Of a DNA stretch of 64,000 bases, positions 8,101 to 16,280 are shown in pieces. Within the stretch, counting starts at the first letter, position 1. Every line of letters begins with the position of its first letter. Below the pieces are notes generated by a model. The model saw only the letters and a program-made list of their open reading frames with translations, did not search any database and had not been told where the DNA came from. A program made the position numbers and the translations under genes. This DNA comes from Pseudogracilibacillus sp037071985 (GTDB taxonomy: Bacteria > Bacillota > Bacilli > Bacillales > Amphibacillaceae), in contig NZ_JAXHDF010000009.1 of assembly GCF_037071985.1 (NCBI RefSeq), positions 1 through 64,000 on the forward strand. Reading direction: 5' to 3'.

Positions 8101-8303
8101 ATGATCTCCTTTCTTTTACCTAATCTCACGCTAAACTTGCTATCAATTAAGGACAATATGCAAATGCCATTTAATTGTTACCTGCCTCTGTTAACTCCCT
8201 CCCATTTGAATTGCTGCTATTTCATTTGGCAATGTCAATCCTCCTTATATTTCAAAAAATTCCATTTTATGATACAATGCCCTGTTAAAGGGGGTGCTTG
8301 TAA

Positions 8304-8459
8304 GTGAAATTTAAAGGCGAATTAAACGGGTTAGATAATGTAATGAAGAAATTTGAAAATCTTGGAAATGCGAAATGCCCTGATTGTTCTTCCGACCTTT
8401 ATTTAAGAGATAACAAAATGTTTTGTAAAAAGTGCGATGAGTTTATGTTAAGGACGTGA
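8304..8459 (+). CDS. Small zinc-ribbon protein (51 aa)
   Basis: This short rightward ORF begins at a GTG behind AAAGGGGGTG and encodes 51 residues with two CxxC knuckles (CPDC near residue 25, CKKC near residue 41). A promoter-like TATGATACAAT lies just upstream. The same unit (promoter, AAAGGGGGTG site, MKFK start, paired cysteines) recurs at 19067-19250 with a frameshift. It is transcribed against the surrounding genes. It resembles small zinc-finger regulators of phages, but no function is known. Confidence 0.6.
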   Translation: MKFKGELNGLDNVMKKFENLGNAKCPDCSSDLYLRDNKMFCKKCDEFMLRT

Positions 8460-8467
8460 TTCTTGTC

Positions 8468-8644
8468 TTATGTTTCGGAAGTGACATTTACTTCTATGTC
8501 TCCCATTGAGTCCAACTCTTTCCGAAGTGTTTGGACTTTTTTATATGTTTCCTCTAACTTCTGCAATAATTTGATTGCTTTCTTAATCTCTGTATTATCG
8601 ACTTTTGCCTTTACATTTACTACTTTTTCGTTGTTATCTTCCAT
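8468..8644 (-). CDS. Small coiled-coil protein (58 aa)
   Basis: This 58-residue ORF starts at the ATG at 8644, with AAAGGAGGAAAT at the right distance. Residues 15-48 form a heptad-like helix rich in Lys, Leu and Glu (EIKKAIKLLQKLEETYKKVQ). Similar short helical proteins occur in phage and element gene blocks. It lies between a terminator (8703-8730) and the zinc-ribbon gene. No function can be assigned. Confidence 0.6.
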   Translation of the reverse strand: MEDNNEKVVNVKAKVDNTEIKKAIKLLQKLEETYKKVQTLRKELDSMGDIEVNVTSET

Positions 8645-8702
8645 TTTAAATTTCCTCCTTTAAAGTTTGACTTTCACTGTATTCAATTTTTTGTATAAAA
8701 TA

Positions 8703-8730
8703 AAAAGACGAGCTGTTAGGCCCGTCCTTT
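8703..8730 (-). terminator. Intrinsic terminator, leftward
   Basis: Read on the minus strand, AAGGACGGGC pairs imperfectly with GCTCGTCTT and is followed by TTTTATTTTA. It closes the block of genes to its right. Confidence 0.65.
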
Positions 8731-8769
8731 GTAATTCATCCAGTATTTATAATCGTTATCTAAATTTAT

Positions 8770-8934
8770 TTACCTCCCGACCGGTAAACTATAACGGACT
8801 AGCGTCCCCTTACCGTCTTTAGCTTGTCCTACACCGATGATTCTTCCTCCTTTTGTAGCGAGGAAATGCTCTAGCTCTTTCAACTCATCTGTTGTAACTT
8901 CTTGCGATTTTCTATAAAAATGTTTATCAATCAT
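8770..8934 (-). CDS. Small hypothetical protein (54 aa)
   Basis: The ORF starts at the ATG at 8934 behind AAGGGGGG. The protein has a helical N-terminal half (TTDELKELEHFLATKGG) and a strand-rich end (RIIGVGQAKDGKGTLVRYSL), like a small alpha-beta domain. It is unrecognised. It is the last gene before the terminator at 8703-8730. Confidence 0.55.
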   Translation of the reverse strand: MIDKHFYRKSQEVTTDELKELEHFLATKGGRIIGVGQAKDGKGTLVRYSLPVGR

Positions 8935-9011
8935 ATTTATTAATCCCCCCTTGATTCAGTGTTAATTTAATTATCAAAGCGTTAAATAGCTTCCGGATTA
9001 TTTAGAATTCG

Positions 9012-9785
9012 TTAATTGATTACGCCTTTAACTATTTCACGTATACGGAAGCTAGTATCTAATATGTTACTACTATGCCTTTGAATAGCGTACAACAAAT
9101 CTAATTCGACCTTCTTTCGTTTCTGCTCTTCTGTGTAAGATTTATCTAACAACATATCGTAAATTTCTCTTATTTCTAATCCTTCTCTAGTTTTTTCAGT
9201 TATAGAATCCCCCTTCATCTTAGTGTCTAACTCTGTTTTTATATTTAAGAAATTCGCCAATAATTCCCGCGCAACTAGGTTGTCAATTACTCTAATTTGC
9301 TGTTTAAGTGAATCAACTGCAGATAAAAATTCATTTTCAACAACTAGTGAAGCCGTTATAATACCTGCTTGCGTTCTTGCGGAATGTATATCGCCAATGT
9401 TACTAGGTAATTCGTTAATTTCTCTTTCCAAATCTTGAATTAAATTTTCTATTTGCTTGGTATAAAGTTCTTGAAGGCTTTCGGATTCAGCTTGGAACAC
9501 TAATTCTAACGCCTCAATATCTTCTTCCTTTGCTTGTTCTGATAATCGTGGATTTTCTTTAATGGATTTTATGTCACTTTGCAGTTTATAATACAAATCT
9601 TCTACGTCTTTTTTGATTCTATCTAATTTAGTATTTTTAACTTCGATTACCTTTCCTTCATTAATGTACATTTCAGCGTAGCTCTTCTCTATTTCATAAA
9701 TTAGCCCCTTGGACATAGAATTACCCCTGTCATTAAAATCTTCCAATACAAATACCTCGATATACTTTACCTCTTCGTTATACAT
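9012..9785 (-). CDS. Hypothetical coiled-coil protein
   Basis: This soluble protein of 257 residues is mostly charged helix. Residues 50-130 and 190-235 are strongly coiled-coil-like (DRIKKDVEDLYYKLQSDIK). The start ATG at 9785 has AGGGGG seven bases upstream. No TM segment, signal or catalytic motif is seen. It sits in the run of unknown genes of the leftward block. It could be a scaffold or a structural helper; this cannot be told. Confidence 0.7.
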   Translation of the reverse strand: MYNEEVKYIEVFVLEDFNDRGNSMSKGLIYEIEKSYAEMYINEGKVIEVKNTKLDRIKKDVEDLYYKLQSDIKSIKENPRLSEQAKEEDIEALELVFQAESESLQELYTKQIENLIQDLEREINELPSNIGDIHSARTQAGIITASLVVENEFLSAVDSLKQQIRVIDNLVARELLANFLNIKTELDTKMKGDSITEKTREGLEIREIYDMLLDKSYTEEQKRKKVELDLLYAIQRHSSNILDTSFRIREIVKGVIN

Positions 9786-9831
9786 GTAAAATCCCCCTAT
9801 TTTTATTAATTATTATTCTTCCTTTGCTTGT

Positions 9832-10143
9832 TCATATCCTATATACGCCCGGTCTCCCGGCGACTACTACTCCACACCGCGTAATATACCTAACTCGCTC
9901 CCATTCGATTTTTACGTCCGGCTGCATTGCTTTCGCCTCTTTAATCGCATCAAACTCACTTCTCTTCCCTCGAATAAGAGGCTCATACATAAGCGTATAA
10001 ATTACGAAATTAGAATGACTATCATAAGCTATTACTGCGGTATTCATTGGGAACATATCGAACCTTTTGCCTTTCCTTGTCCGCTTGTATAGACGTCCCT
10101 GCTCGTCTCTCTCGATACAATAATCGCCCGAATATTTAATCAT
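9832..10143 (-). CDS. Hypothetical protein (103 aa)
   Basis: This is a basic small protein with an N-terminal stretch (YCIERDEQGRLYKRTRKGKR) and a strand-rich middle. It overlaps the upstream 299-residue gene by 8 bp, so the two are probably co-translated. It is unrecognised. Confidence 0.65.
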   Translation of the reverse strand: MIKYSGDYCIERDEQGRLYKRTRKGKRFDMFPMNTAVIAYDSHSNFVIYTLMYEPLIRGKRSEFDAIKEAKAMQPDVKIEWERVRYITRCGVVVAGRPGVYRI

Positions 10144-11035
10144 AATAATCTCCGATTAAATAGCCGTATTCTTCTCTTGATTCTGTCTCATATCGCCCAT
10201 GATCCTCGATCTCGTATTCATCGTCTTGTTCGCTTCCGATAGAGCCCAAATTGCCATAAATTGAAATTATTTTATCGTCGCGACGCTCTTTCCTCTGTTG
10301 TTCGATAAATGCTTCGTGACTTCCCGCGCTTTGCCTTCGTATTATAACGTGCTGTAAATGCTTAATATTTCGTAACTGCTTCGGTACGTCCAGTGCTTTT
10401 ATTCCGCCTACCCGCTCGCGAAAATCTTCGGCTGGCTGTCTGCCGTAAACGTAAAAATTACCGTCTTTACCGCCCCTGCGTCGAATATACTTTATCACTT
10501 TGTCTACGTCGTAAAATAACCGTATTTCCGAATAATGACCGTTCTTGTAATCATCGATCGTAATTATTAAGCCATGATCGCCTGCCTCCGAATAAGCAAC
10601 GCGAAAGATTCTCGGTAGTTTAGTAAGTTTGTAGTCCTCGACGTTGAAATTCCGGCCATCGTATCTGACCGTTATATTGACCGAGCTGTCCGCGTGCTTT
10701 AATCTTTTTTCAACTTCGTCTATGTCGTTAGATATTGCGATCGTCTCGCCGTTGTTTATCTCGCCGAAATATAGGCCGTCTTTAACTCGGATGATTGCCC
10801 GCCCGTCTTTTAGCAATGGGTAACGTCTACCTTCGCGAGTTTCTTTTAGCTGTCGAATGTGCTGAACGTAGCTTTGTCCGATTAATGTTTCATTAAAAAC
10901 GCAATACAAACAAGCTCCCCCTCTTTCAGTAAACTGATAACGCCTATTTGACGCTAATTTATTGCGGGTATAACCGTCTTTTTTAAGACCTTGATTAATC
11001 ACGAATATGTTGGGTATCAAACGACTATTAAACAT
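10136..11035 (-). CDS. Hypothetical protein (299 aa)
   Basis: This soluble protein is rich in Arg, Asp and Tyr and ends in a very acidic tail (EQDDEYEIEDHGRYETESRE). A Cys pair (GACLYCVFNE) lies near residue 42. No TM segment and no known motif was found. GC content is visibly higher than in the host genes around the element. It is translated with the following 103-residue gene. Confidence 0.65.
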   Translation of the reverse strand: MFNSRLIPNIFVINQGLKKDGYTRNKLASNRRYQFTERGGACLYCVFNETLIGQSYVQHIRQLKETREGRRYPLLKDGRAIIRVKDGLYFGEINNGETIAISNDIDEVEKRLKHADSSVNITVRYDGRNFNVEDYKLTKLPRIFRVAYSEAGDHGLIITIDDYKNGHYSEIRLFYDVDKVIKYIRRRGGKDGNFYVYGRQPAEDFRERVGGIKALDVPKQLRNIKHLQHVIIRRQSAGSHEAFIEQQRKERRDDKIISIYGNLGSIGSEQDDEYEIEDHGRYETESREEYGYLIGDYYD

Positions 11036-11059
11036 AAAAAATAGGCTTATAAGCCTTGT

Positions 11060-11272
11060 TTACCTAGGTTTGAATAGCCTTATCTGATTCTTATCTACAT
11101 AGCCCTTGACGCTAATTACCCTACCGTCCTTATCTGTTTCCTTCTCTTGAATATCCGCTCGCTCTAGTAATTGTCTAATGTGAGGCGGGTAAGTAGAGTA
11201 AATACGCCAATTCCCGTCGATAGGATCATAGTTGTATATCGTTTCTTGTTCTTCTCGCAAATAATAGGCCAT
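11060..11272 (-). CDS. Hypothetical protein (70 aa)
   Basis: This small protein starts one base after the stop of the HNH gene (TAATATG), showing translational coupling. It has a helix (PPHIRQLLERADIQ) followed by a strand pair. It is unrecognised. Confidence 0.6.
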   Translation of the reverse strand: MAYYLREEQETIYNYDPIDGNWRIYSTYPPHIRQLLERADIQEKETDKDGRVISVKGYVDKNQIRLFKPR

Positions 11273-11273
11273 A

Positions 11274-11921
11274 TTAACTCGCTCTTTCCTCTTTAAATTT
11301 TTCGGTAACTACTTCTTCAAATAGTTCGCGGGCTTCTTCCTTGCTTATGAAGTCGCTTAAATGACTATATAATTTCATTTTGTAATCTACGATAAAACTC
11401 ATAAGTACTTCATCAACAGGCTGCCCGCTCATGAGCGATATGAAATATACTATCGTGTTAAAGTTCTCATCGCTGATCTTGTCTTTCTTACGCATATAAA
11501 ACTCAATAAAAGGCGCGTTATTTTTTGATGCATTGCAGGAAGCGCATGCCAGCACTAAATTTGACCGGTGATGTCGCCCGCCTTCACTAACCGGTATTAC
11601 ATGATCGACGTGATGACTTTCGCCTGTTTCTTCCTCCGAAATACCACAATAGATACATTTTCCATCAAATGTAGCAAATAGCGCCTGTAATTCTTTCCGA
11701 GTAACTTCGAGCGGTTGTCCGGCTTGCTCGGCACGGTATTTAAGTCCAGCATATAATGTACGTGATCTGTCGTTTAAGGACGATTTACAAGCCTTGCAGC
11801 GCGATGTCCTACCTCCTTTAACTCTTGAATCAATTTCGAATAATTCAATTTCTTTTTTATCTCCGCACAATCTACATACTCTCGTTTCGGTTTTCTTCTT
11901 TGTCATTGTCGATGTCGTCAT
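11274..11921 (-). CDS. HNH endonuclease with N-terminal zinc ribbon
   Basis: This 215-residue nuclease has a CxxC...CxxC zinc ribbon at about residues 17-45 (CRLCGDKK...CKACKS), then an HNH/McrA-type fold: CIYCG, HHVDHVIPVSEGG, the Asn in RSNLVLACASCNASKNN. The catalytic His-Asn-His set appears complete. Phage and element HNH enzymes of this type nick or cut DNA during replication, packaging or competition. Here no terminase is present, so a role in element DNA processing or exclusion is more likely. The domain call is firm, the role is inference. Confidence 0.85.
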   Translation of the reverse strand: MTTSTMTKKKTETRVCRLCGDKKEIELFEIDSRVKGGRTSRCKACKSSLNDRSRTLYAGLKYRAEQAGQPLEVTRKELQALFATFDGKCIYCGISEEETGESHHVDHVIPVSEGGRHHRSNLVLACASCNASKNNAPFIEFYMRKKDKISDENFNTIVYFISLMSGQPVDEVLMSFIVDYKMKLYSHLSDFISKEEARELFEEVVTEKFKEERAS

Positions 11922-11939
11922 TTCTCGTTTATCCCCTTT

Positions 11940-12257
11940 TTATTTTGTATAAGCGTCGATAGTGACGCCTTGTATTTTTTGTGTTTCTTTTAAAATTTCT
12001 AGCAATCTACTATTTTTCCCTGCTGTACCATTGACCTCGCGAGCAAATACCGGATTGCATGTTTCTAATTGGATATGCTTGTCCTCTATGCCTCGAATGG
12101 TATTTATTAAGGCGTTGTATAAGGGGAATATACCGTTAGTATCGTAATAATCAAACTCAATAACCTCTACGTTGTCCCCTTTATCCACCGTCATTTTTAC
12201 TTGATAATCCCTATCATCCTTTTGTTCTAGTGTTTGTGTAATAAAAGTAGATTCCAT
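11940..12257 (-). CDS. Hypothetical protein (105 aa)
   Basis: This acidic protein shows an alternating strand pattern in the first half (YQVKMTVDKGDNVEVIEFDYYD) and helices after. It has a clear GGAGG site, which lies within the preceding tiny ORF. It is not recognised. Confidence 0.6.
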   Translation of the reverse strand: MESTFITQTLEQKDDRDYQVKMTVDKGDNVEVIEFDYYDTNGIFPLYNALINTIRGIEDKHIQLETCNPVFAREVNGTAGKNSRLLEILKETQKIQGVTIDAYTK

Positions 12258-12316
12258 TTACATAAACCTCCTGCCGTCGAAAATAAGATAATCATCGTAG
12301 TTAATATTAATATCAT
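12227..12316 (-). CDS. Possible 29-residue membrane peptide
   Basis: The ATG at 12316 overlaps the stop of the 41-residue ORF (ATGA) and has GGAGGT a few bases upstream. The first 17 residues are hydrophobic (MILILTTMIILFSTAGG), enough for one TM helix. It overlaps the start of the 105-residue gene. It may be real, or only a coupling leader. Confidence 0.3.
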   Translation of the reverse strand: MILILTTMIILFSTAGGLCKWNLLLLHKH

Positions 12317-12438
12317 TTTGCTACCTCCATTCTTGCGAGCATCTTTTCGAATAAATTAATTGATTCAATTGCCCGGTCGAATGAGGTTACTGTCTTACTT
12401 ATTTGTTCCTTTAATTTTTCGTTGTCCTGTCTTGTCAT
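12313..12438 (-). CDS. Small helical protein (41 aa)
   Basis: The ORF starts at the ATG at 12438, with AAGGGGAA upstream. The product is a single amphipathic helix (EKLKEQISKTVTSFDRAIES). It is unrecognised and typical of short genes in phage-like blocks. Confidence 0.4.
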   Translation of the reverse strand: MTRQDNEKLKEQISKTVTSFDRAIESINLFEKMLARMEVAK

Positions 12439-12521
12439 TGTCTGATTCCCCTTAATATTTTTTAGCCCTTGACATTTCCGAGGGCTTTACTTATAATGAT
12501 AATGGATAGTTACTGATAATT

Positions 12522-12758
12522 TTAGTTAACATTTAAAAAATAATTGCTTGTCTGTTCTCTACGTTCCCGATAAGCGATAAAATTGGCGTTCGTAACGTCG
12601 AATTTTAAAGCGATCTTACTCGCTAAATTTTCGGAAACATTTCGGTGTCCAGCCTCAACTTGTGCGATTGTCGATTCCGCAACCCCTAACCACTTACTAA
12701 ATTGCGGTTGCGTCATACCTTTATAATGTCTTATCGTGCGCACCAAATTACCTTTCAT
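12522..12758 (-). CDS. XRE-family regulator (78 aa)
   Basis: This is a one-domain Cro/C1-type DNA-binding protein. The HTH lies at residues 12-45 (MTQPQFSKWLGVAESTIAQVEAG), where the second helix is the recognition helix. AAGGAGG lies upstream of the ATG. Two inverted repeats just upstream (12797-12829) may be its operator. It is one of three XRE proteins of the element. Confidence 0.85.
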   Translation of the reverse strand: MKGNLVRTIRHYKGMTQPQFSKWLGVAESTIAQVEAGHRNVSENLASKIALKFDVTNANFIAYRERREQTSNYFLNVN

Positions 12759-12796
12759 ATCTAATTACCTCCTTATCTATTAGTTTTCTTACCATC

Positions 12797-12829
12797 AAGC
12801 CTAAAAAAATAGGCTTAACCGTGCGGTTA
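12797..12829. promoter_or_regulatory. Pair of inverted repeats upstream of the XRE gene
   Basis: AAGCCTA and TAGGCTT flank six A's (12797-12816). TAACCG and CGGTTA flank TG just to the right. They lie between the stop of the zinc-finger gene and the XRE start, so they could be operator or terminator. Confidence 0.35.
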
Positions 12830-12857
12830 TTCCTTCATATATACGATTTTCTGCAAG

Positions 12858-13352
12858 CTAAACTTTATCGACTTTCTTACTCGCTAAATATTCTTTTAAC
12901 TCTTCCGGCGTCATTTTGTATGAAGTTACCTCGCCCGGCTCTCGGTTATGCTCCACGAAATGAACTTGCGTTCTACTACTCCCTACTTCGTCACCGTTAT
13001 AAGTTAATGTTTCTTGTCTGCGCTTCCTTCCGCCGTTTAGCTCCTCAACCTGCCGAACTCCGATGATATAGTCTACTTTATTCGGTCTATGTGGTACAGC
13101 TATTTTCCATTCTTGATTGTCGCCGATTCGTTCATCTAGCCAAAAAGGATATTCAAGATGATCGTAATAGTAAATCTCTCTTTGCGTCGGCTTTTTCGGA
13201 TTGTCTATACGATATTCTTTCCTTTGTCTTACCTTCTTAACTTCATTCGCACACCTCGATGAACAAGTTTTCTTGTTATTAGGACGTGTGTTATCTCTGA
13301 ATGTTTCTTCGCAATAAGTACATTCTTTAATCCTCTTATCAGTAGTTTTCAT
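12858..13352 (-). CDS. Hypothetical zinc-finger protein (164 aa)
   Basis: The N-terminal 40 residues hold a Cys4-type finger (CTYCEETFRDN...TCSSRC) followed by a basic helix (NEVKKVRQRKEYR). The rest is strand-rich and unrecognised (YPFWLDERIGDNQEWKIAVPHRPN). The start is preceded by AAAGGGGA. One copy of the 34-bp control repeat (13384-13417) lies about 30 bp upstream of the start, so this gene probably begins a regulated transcript. Confidence 0.65.
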   Translation of the reverse strand: MKTTDKRIKECTYCEETFRDNTRPNNKKTCSSRCANEVKKVRQRKEYRIDNPKKPTQREIYYYDHLEYPFWLDERIGDNQEWKIAVPHRPNKVDYIIGVRQVEELNGGRKRRQETLTYNGDEVGSSRTQVHFVEHNREPGEVTSYKMTPEELKEYLASKKVDKV

Positions 13353-13383
13353 TTCTTTATCCCCTTTTGGTTGTTTTATAGGA

Positions 13384-13417
13384 TGTATATTTTCGGTACT
13401 AATAGCTTATTTATATA
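13384..13417. promoter_or_regulatory. 34-bp control repeat, copy 1
   Basis: The core TTTCGGTACTAATAGC and the flank TTATTTATATA are shared with copies at 15077-15110 and 21584-21617. Read leftward it gives a -10-like TATATAAAT followed by TTAGTACCGAAAA, about 30 bp before a start codon. Confidence 0.6.
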
Positions 13418-13438
13418 TTTTATGAACTAAGAGAACGT

Positions 13439-14863
13439 CTAGCTAACATGATCCCTCCAACGGTTATCAAACTCTCGGCGCTTGACGTATTTCCTAATTT
13501 CTTGTTCGTCACATAACATAAGCGCGACTTCGATCATATCTTTATCTTTTGAGACCGTAACCGATTCCTCGCCCTCATCCGGCTCCTCAAACGCTAATCT
13601 GAATTTACTAGGTTTATAATATATGTGACCAACCTCGCGACTACGCGCCTTGTCTATTTCCGATTTGCGATGATATTTAATAAAGCCGTTATCGATTAGT
13701 TGTTTAATAGCGTTTTGAACTGTCTGCCGCGAATTAGTTCCGATCATCTTCATCGCTGTTCTAATCGTCAAATAAAAGATATTGCCGAACCTTTTCGAAG
13801 TAACTAGCATCGCATAAGCAAGCTGCTTCTGACGAAATGTTCCCGCATTAAGTACCGCTAATATCTCTGACTTGTAAATCGTTAAATCTCTATCCGTCCC
13901 CATGATCGTTTTATCATTGTCGTATACATAATCAACGAGACGATTCGTCTCTTTTAGCCAATACTCCGGCGTACTTCCCTCACTGAAATATTCGCGGGGA
14001 GTATTCTGTAATACGTCCATAATCACATCGACAGCTTCCTCTCGCTCCCAGCCTTGCGAATTGCCAAAGCAAGCAAGAGTATATGTCGTCTTATGCCTCG
14101 TACCGCTCGCGGTTAGTCTGCCTGTTTCGATAATCATAGCCGCGTTTTGTAGCGCCCCCGATAAGTCGATTGCATTAACGGAAATATCCGTACTGGATGC
14201 TACGCGCTCGAACTCCGCTTTTTGCTCCTCGGTCAAGTCGATATTAGAATCGGTAATAGCTTCGGAGGGCATCGGCTCTATACCAAGAATGTACTCATAT
14301 GATTCGATCGGCTCTAGCGTTTCATTATCGACAAACCAGCAGCGATTACCCGTTCGCTGATGAATGCCGAGCGGTAACTTTACGCCCTGCGTCCAAGACG
14401 GACGAAATTCGATCTGCCCTTCCGACAATTCCCCGACGCTGATTAATACGGATTGATAAAACTTACGTAATTCCTCGACTTTTACCTGTTCCGAGAAAAA
14501 TAAATCAACGTGATAACCTTTACCTCCACTCATATTGACGTGTATATCACTTCGATTAAGTTCAAATTCTTCGACTAATACGTAAACAAGGCGCAAGGTT
14601 ATCCAGCGCGACATCGACTCGTTTTCACAATCTACATCGAATGTCATAAACTTACTGAAATAACCACCCGAAAATGTCCCGTAGGTTAGACCGCCCTGTA
14701 AATGCGTGGACAGCATACTGTCGTTGAACTTCGTTACTTTATTGTCTGCAGAATAAGTTAACGTAATATACTTGCCTTCCGGGAATTGAACAAGATACTT
14801 ACTGCGCGTTTGAATGTAAAGCGTATTTATCTTATCGATAACGCTTTTTGTTGGCTGTTCCAT
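13439..14863 (-). CDS. Archaeo-eukaryotic-type primase, probable replication protein
   Basis: This 474-residue protein is the likely replication initiator/primase of the element. The AEP signatures are visible: the DxD metal motif FDVDCE (residues 75-80), the nucleotide-binding SGGKGYHVDLFF (112-123, with His118) and the third block KLPLGIHQRTG (162-172) typical of TOTE/PrimPol-like primases. A helical PriCT-like region follows (about 225-320). A winged-helix region near 350-420 (TFRQKQLAYAML...SRQTVQNAIKQLIDNGFI) could bind the origin. It follows a DUF5659 gene by 3 bp, and both are behind control repeat copy 2. No separate helicase was found. Confidence 0.8.
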   Translation of the reverse strand: MEQPTKSVIDKINTLYIQTRSKYLVQFPEGKYITLTYSADNKVTKFNDSMLSTHLQGGLTYGTFSGGYFSKFMTFDVDCENESMSRWITLRLVYVLVEEFELNRSDIHVNMSGGKGYHVDLFFSEQVKVEELRKFYQSVLISVGELSEGQIEFRPSWTQGVKLPLGIHQRTGNRCWFVDNETLEPIESYEYILGIEPMPSEAITDSNIDLTEEQKAEFERVASSTDISVNAIDLSGALQNAAMIIETGRLTASGTRHKTTYTLACFGNSQGWEREEAVDVIMDVLQNTPREYFSEGSTPEYWLKETNRLVDYVYDNDKTIMGTDRDLTIYKSEILAVLNAGTFRQKQLAYAMLVTSKRFGNIFYLTIRTAMKMIGTNSRQTVQNAIKQLIDNGFIKYHRKSEIDKARSREVGHIYYKPSKFRLAFEEPDEGEESVTVSKDKDMIEVALMLCDEQEIRKYVKRREFDNRWRDHVS

Positions 14864-14866
14864 TAA

Positions 14867-15049
14867 TTAACCGCTCCTTTCTTTTCGGCGATATTTTGCT
14901 AGCTCGTTCTCTAACTCCTTGCTATTCTTAAATACGAATACGAGTTTTCCCGGCCGCTTATGTGATGGCTCGATATGGAGTAGTGAAAAATCCTTTGCCA
15001 CCAAATCATTTGCGACTCTTAAACTTAAAATGCATTTGTATTTATCCAA
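14867..15049 (-). CDS. DUF5659-like small protein
   Basis: This 60-residue protein starts at a TTG behind GGGAGGAG. Its pattern (AKDFSLLHIEPSHKRPGKLVFVFKNSKELENEL) matches short DUF5659 proteins common in phages and elements. It is the first gene of the primase transcript. Its function is unknown, and its position suggests an accessory role in replication. Confidence 0.6.
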   Translation of the reverse strand: MDKYKCILSLRVANDLVAKDFSLLHIEPSHKRPGKLVFVFKNSKELENELAKYRRKERSG

Positions 15050-15076
15050 GTTTTAACTCCTCCCTTTTAGTTTGAA

Positions 15077-15110
15077 TGTACGTTTTCGGTACTAATAGCT
15101 TATTTATATA
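15077..15110. promoter_or_regulatory. 34-bp control repeat, copy 2, with extra inverted half-site
   Basis: This has the same core as 13384-13417, 28 bp upstream of the DUF5659/primase start. An inverted partial copy (AAGTACCGAA at 15124-15133) lies just to the right, so two half-sites flank the TATATAAAT box. Confidence 0.6.
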
Positions 15111-15790
15111 AAGGCATGAATGTAAGTACCGAATAATAGAGTGCTAGAATGATAGATTGCTCCGCGAGAGCTTGCCCCGAAGCGGTATCTCTTAATGTTT
15201 AACCACGATCTCAACTCCTCCCGTAATTAAAAATATCAAATCGACGTCTCTCCCTTTCTTTTCCTATCGTTTTCTCACATTAAAATAAAATTATAAGCGA
15301 CAAGCTCGTAAGCCTGCCGCCGCGAAAAATACTCTCTTATTGTTAAATACGACTAACCGTATAAATTGCCTAAGGTTAAATTTCTCCTCACTTCGATATA
15401 AGCGACTATTCGTTAAATTTATGCACGAATTACCGGCATATTTTTCGGTCTTAGATAACGTTAGCGGAAAATTAATCCCTCTCCTCATATAAGATATAAG
15501 AACTAAACACCTTTTCCGCAATACTCTAAAGGTATATTTCATTATAACGACCGTAAATCGCCTTAGATATGAATTTTATGTAACCCTAACTCAATCTTTT
15601 GCGCCCCCTTTTCCCTTCAACCCTCCTAGCGTTAAAACGGCATTGATAGCGGGGAATATTCGAAAAGCCCTTCCCTATTGTTATATACGGCCAAGAGCCT
15701 AAAAAAGGGGGTATATTTCGCAACTCTTTTCAGAAGCGCATATATTTGTATATGAACGTTCACACTTTCGTCACAATTAACTGCATTATA
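15111..15790. other. Non-coding stretch upstream of the replication genes, possible origin region
   Basis: About 680 bp without a convincing gene. The 83-codon leftward frame at 15291-15542 lacks a ribosome site and a protein-like composition. A short hairpin (GCTC/GAGC at 15159-15171) and several AT-rich segments are present. Its place upstream of the primase transcript makes it a candidate replication origin; this is inference only. Confidence 0.3.
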
Positions 15791-15792
15791 GC

Positions 15793-15820
15793 TTGACAAC
15801 GCCTCAATCCGTGCTATAAT
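15793..15820 (+). promoter_or_regulatory. Strong consensus promoter, rightward
   Basis: TTGACA at 15793-15798 and TATAAT at 15815-15820 are separated by 16 bp. It faces a terminator only about 90 bp away. Confidence 0.8.
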
Positions 15821-15826
15821 TAAATA

Positions 15827-15915
15827 GAATCAAAATATAATAGGATTATTATGCGAAAAATGCAGTCCTCTATATTAATATCGGCAGGCTTAAACGGAAT
15901 GTTTAGGCTTTTTCT
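15827..15915 (+). ncRNA. Candidate small RNA opposite the leftward genes
   Basis: A consensus promoter is followed after about 60 bp by a terminator hairpin (GGCTTAAAC at 15888-15896, GTTTAGGC at 15901-15908, then TTTTTCTT). The transcript would be about 85-90 nt. It contains a 30-codon frame from the ATG at 15851 with a weak AGGA site, so a small peptide is an alternative. It ends against the 3' end of the leftward gene at 15915 and could act as an antisense or replication-control RNA. Confidence 0.55.
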
Positions 15916-16280
15916 TATATTTTTACAACTTCATCAATTTTGATACAAACATTCAACGATTTACGTATCTCCTCGCTTTTAGTACGATTCCCCGATAATC
16001 TTTTATTCGCCTGCTCGAAACTACTCCGGAATGTATTCCGCAATATCTCCAATGAGATCAGTTCATCTTTGATGATTCGACGCTTCCGTAACATATTTTG
16101 AAGAGCCACCGCATACTGATAACCCATTTCTTCGGATAAGTCTGTCTTTTCCAAGTCATGATAAAGCGCGCTAATCTGCTTGTCCACCCGCGAAAGCTCG
16201 TCTCTAAGTCGGTAATAATTTTGTTTAATAGTTTCGTAGTTTTTCCGCATTTGCTTATAAGGATTTTCGTATAATTTCAT
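15915..16280 (-). CDS. Hypothetical coiled-coil protein (121 aa)
   Basis: This is a charged, almost wholly helical protein (NYYRLRDELSRVDKQISALY; LRKRRIIKDELISLEIL). It overlaps the previous gene by 4 bp (ATGA type). No motif is recognised. It is the last gene of the leftward operon started by the promoter at 17305-17333. Confidence 0.65.
   Translation of the reverse strand: MKLYENPYKQMRKNYETIKQNYYRLRDELSRVDKQISALYHDLEKTDLSEEMGYQYAVALQNMLRKRRIIKDELISLEILRNTFRSSFEQANKRLSGNRTKSEEIRKSLNVCIKIDEVVKI

Noticed and set aside
15291..15542. 83-codon leftward frame
   Set aside because: No ribosome binding site, odd composition and no resemblance to any protein; it lies in the non-coding stretch upstream of the replication genes.
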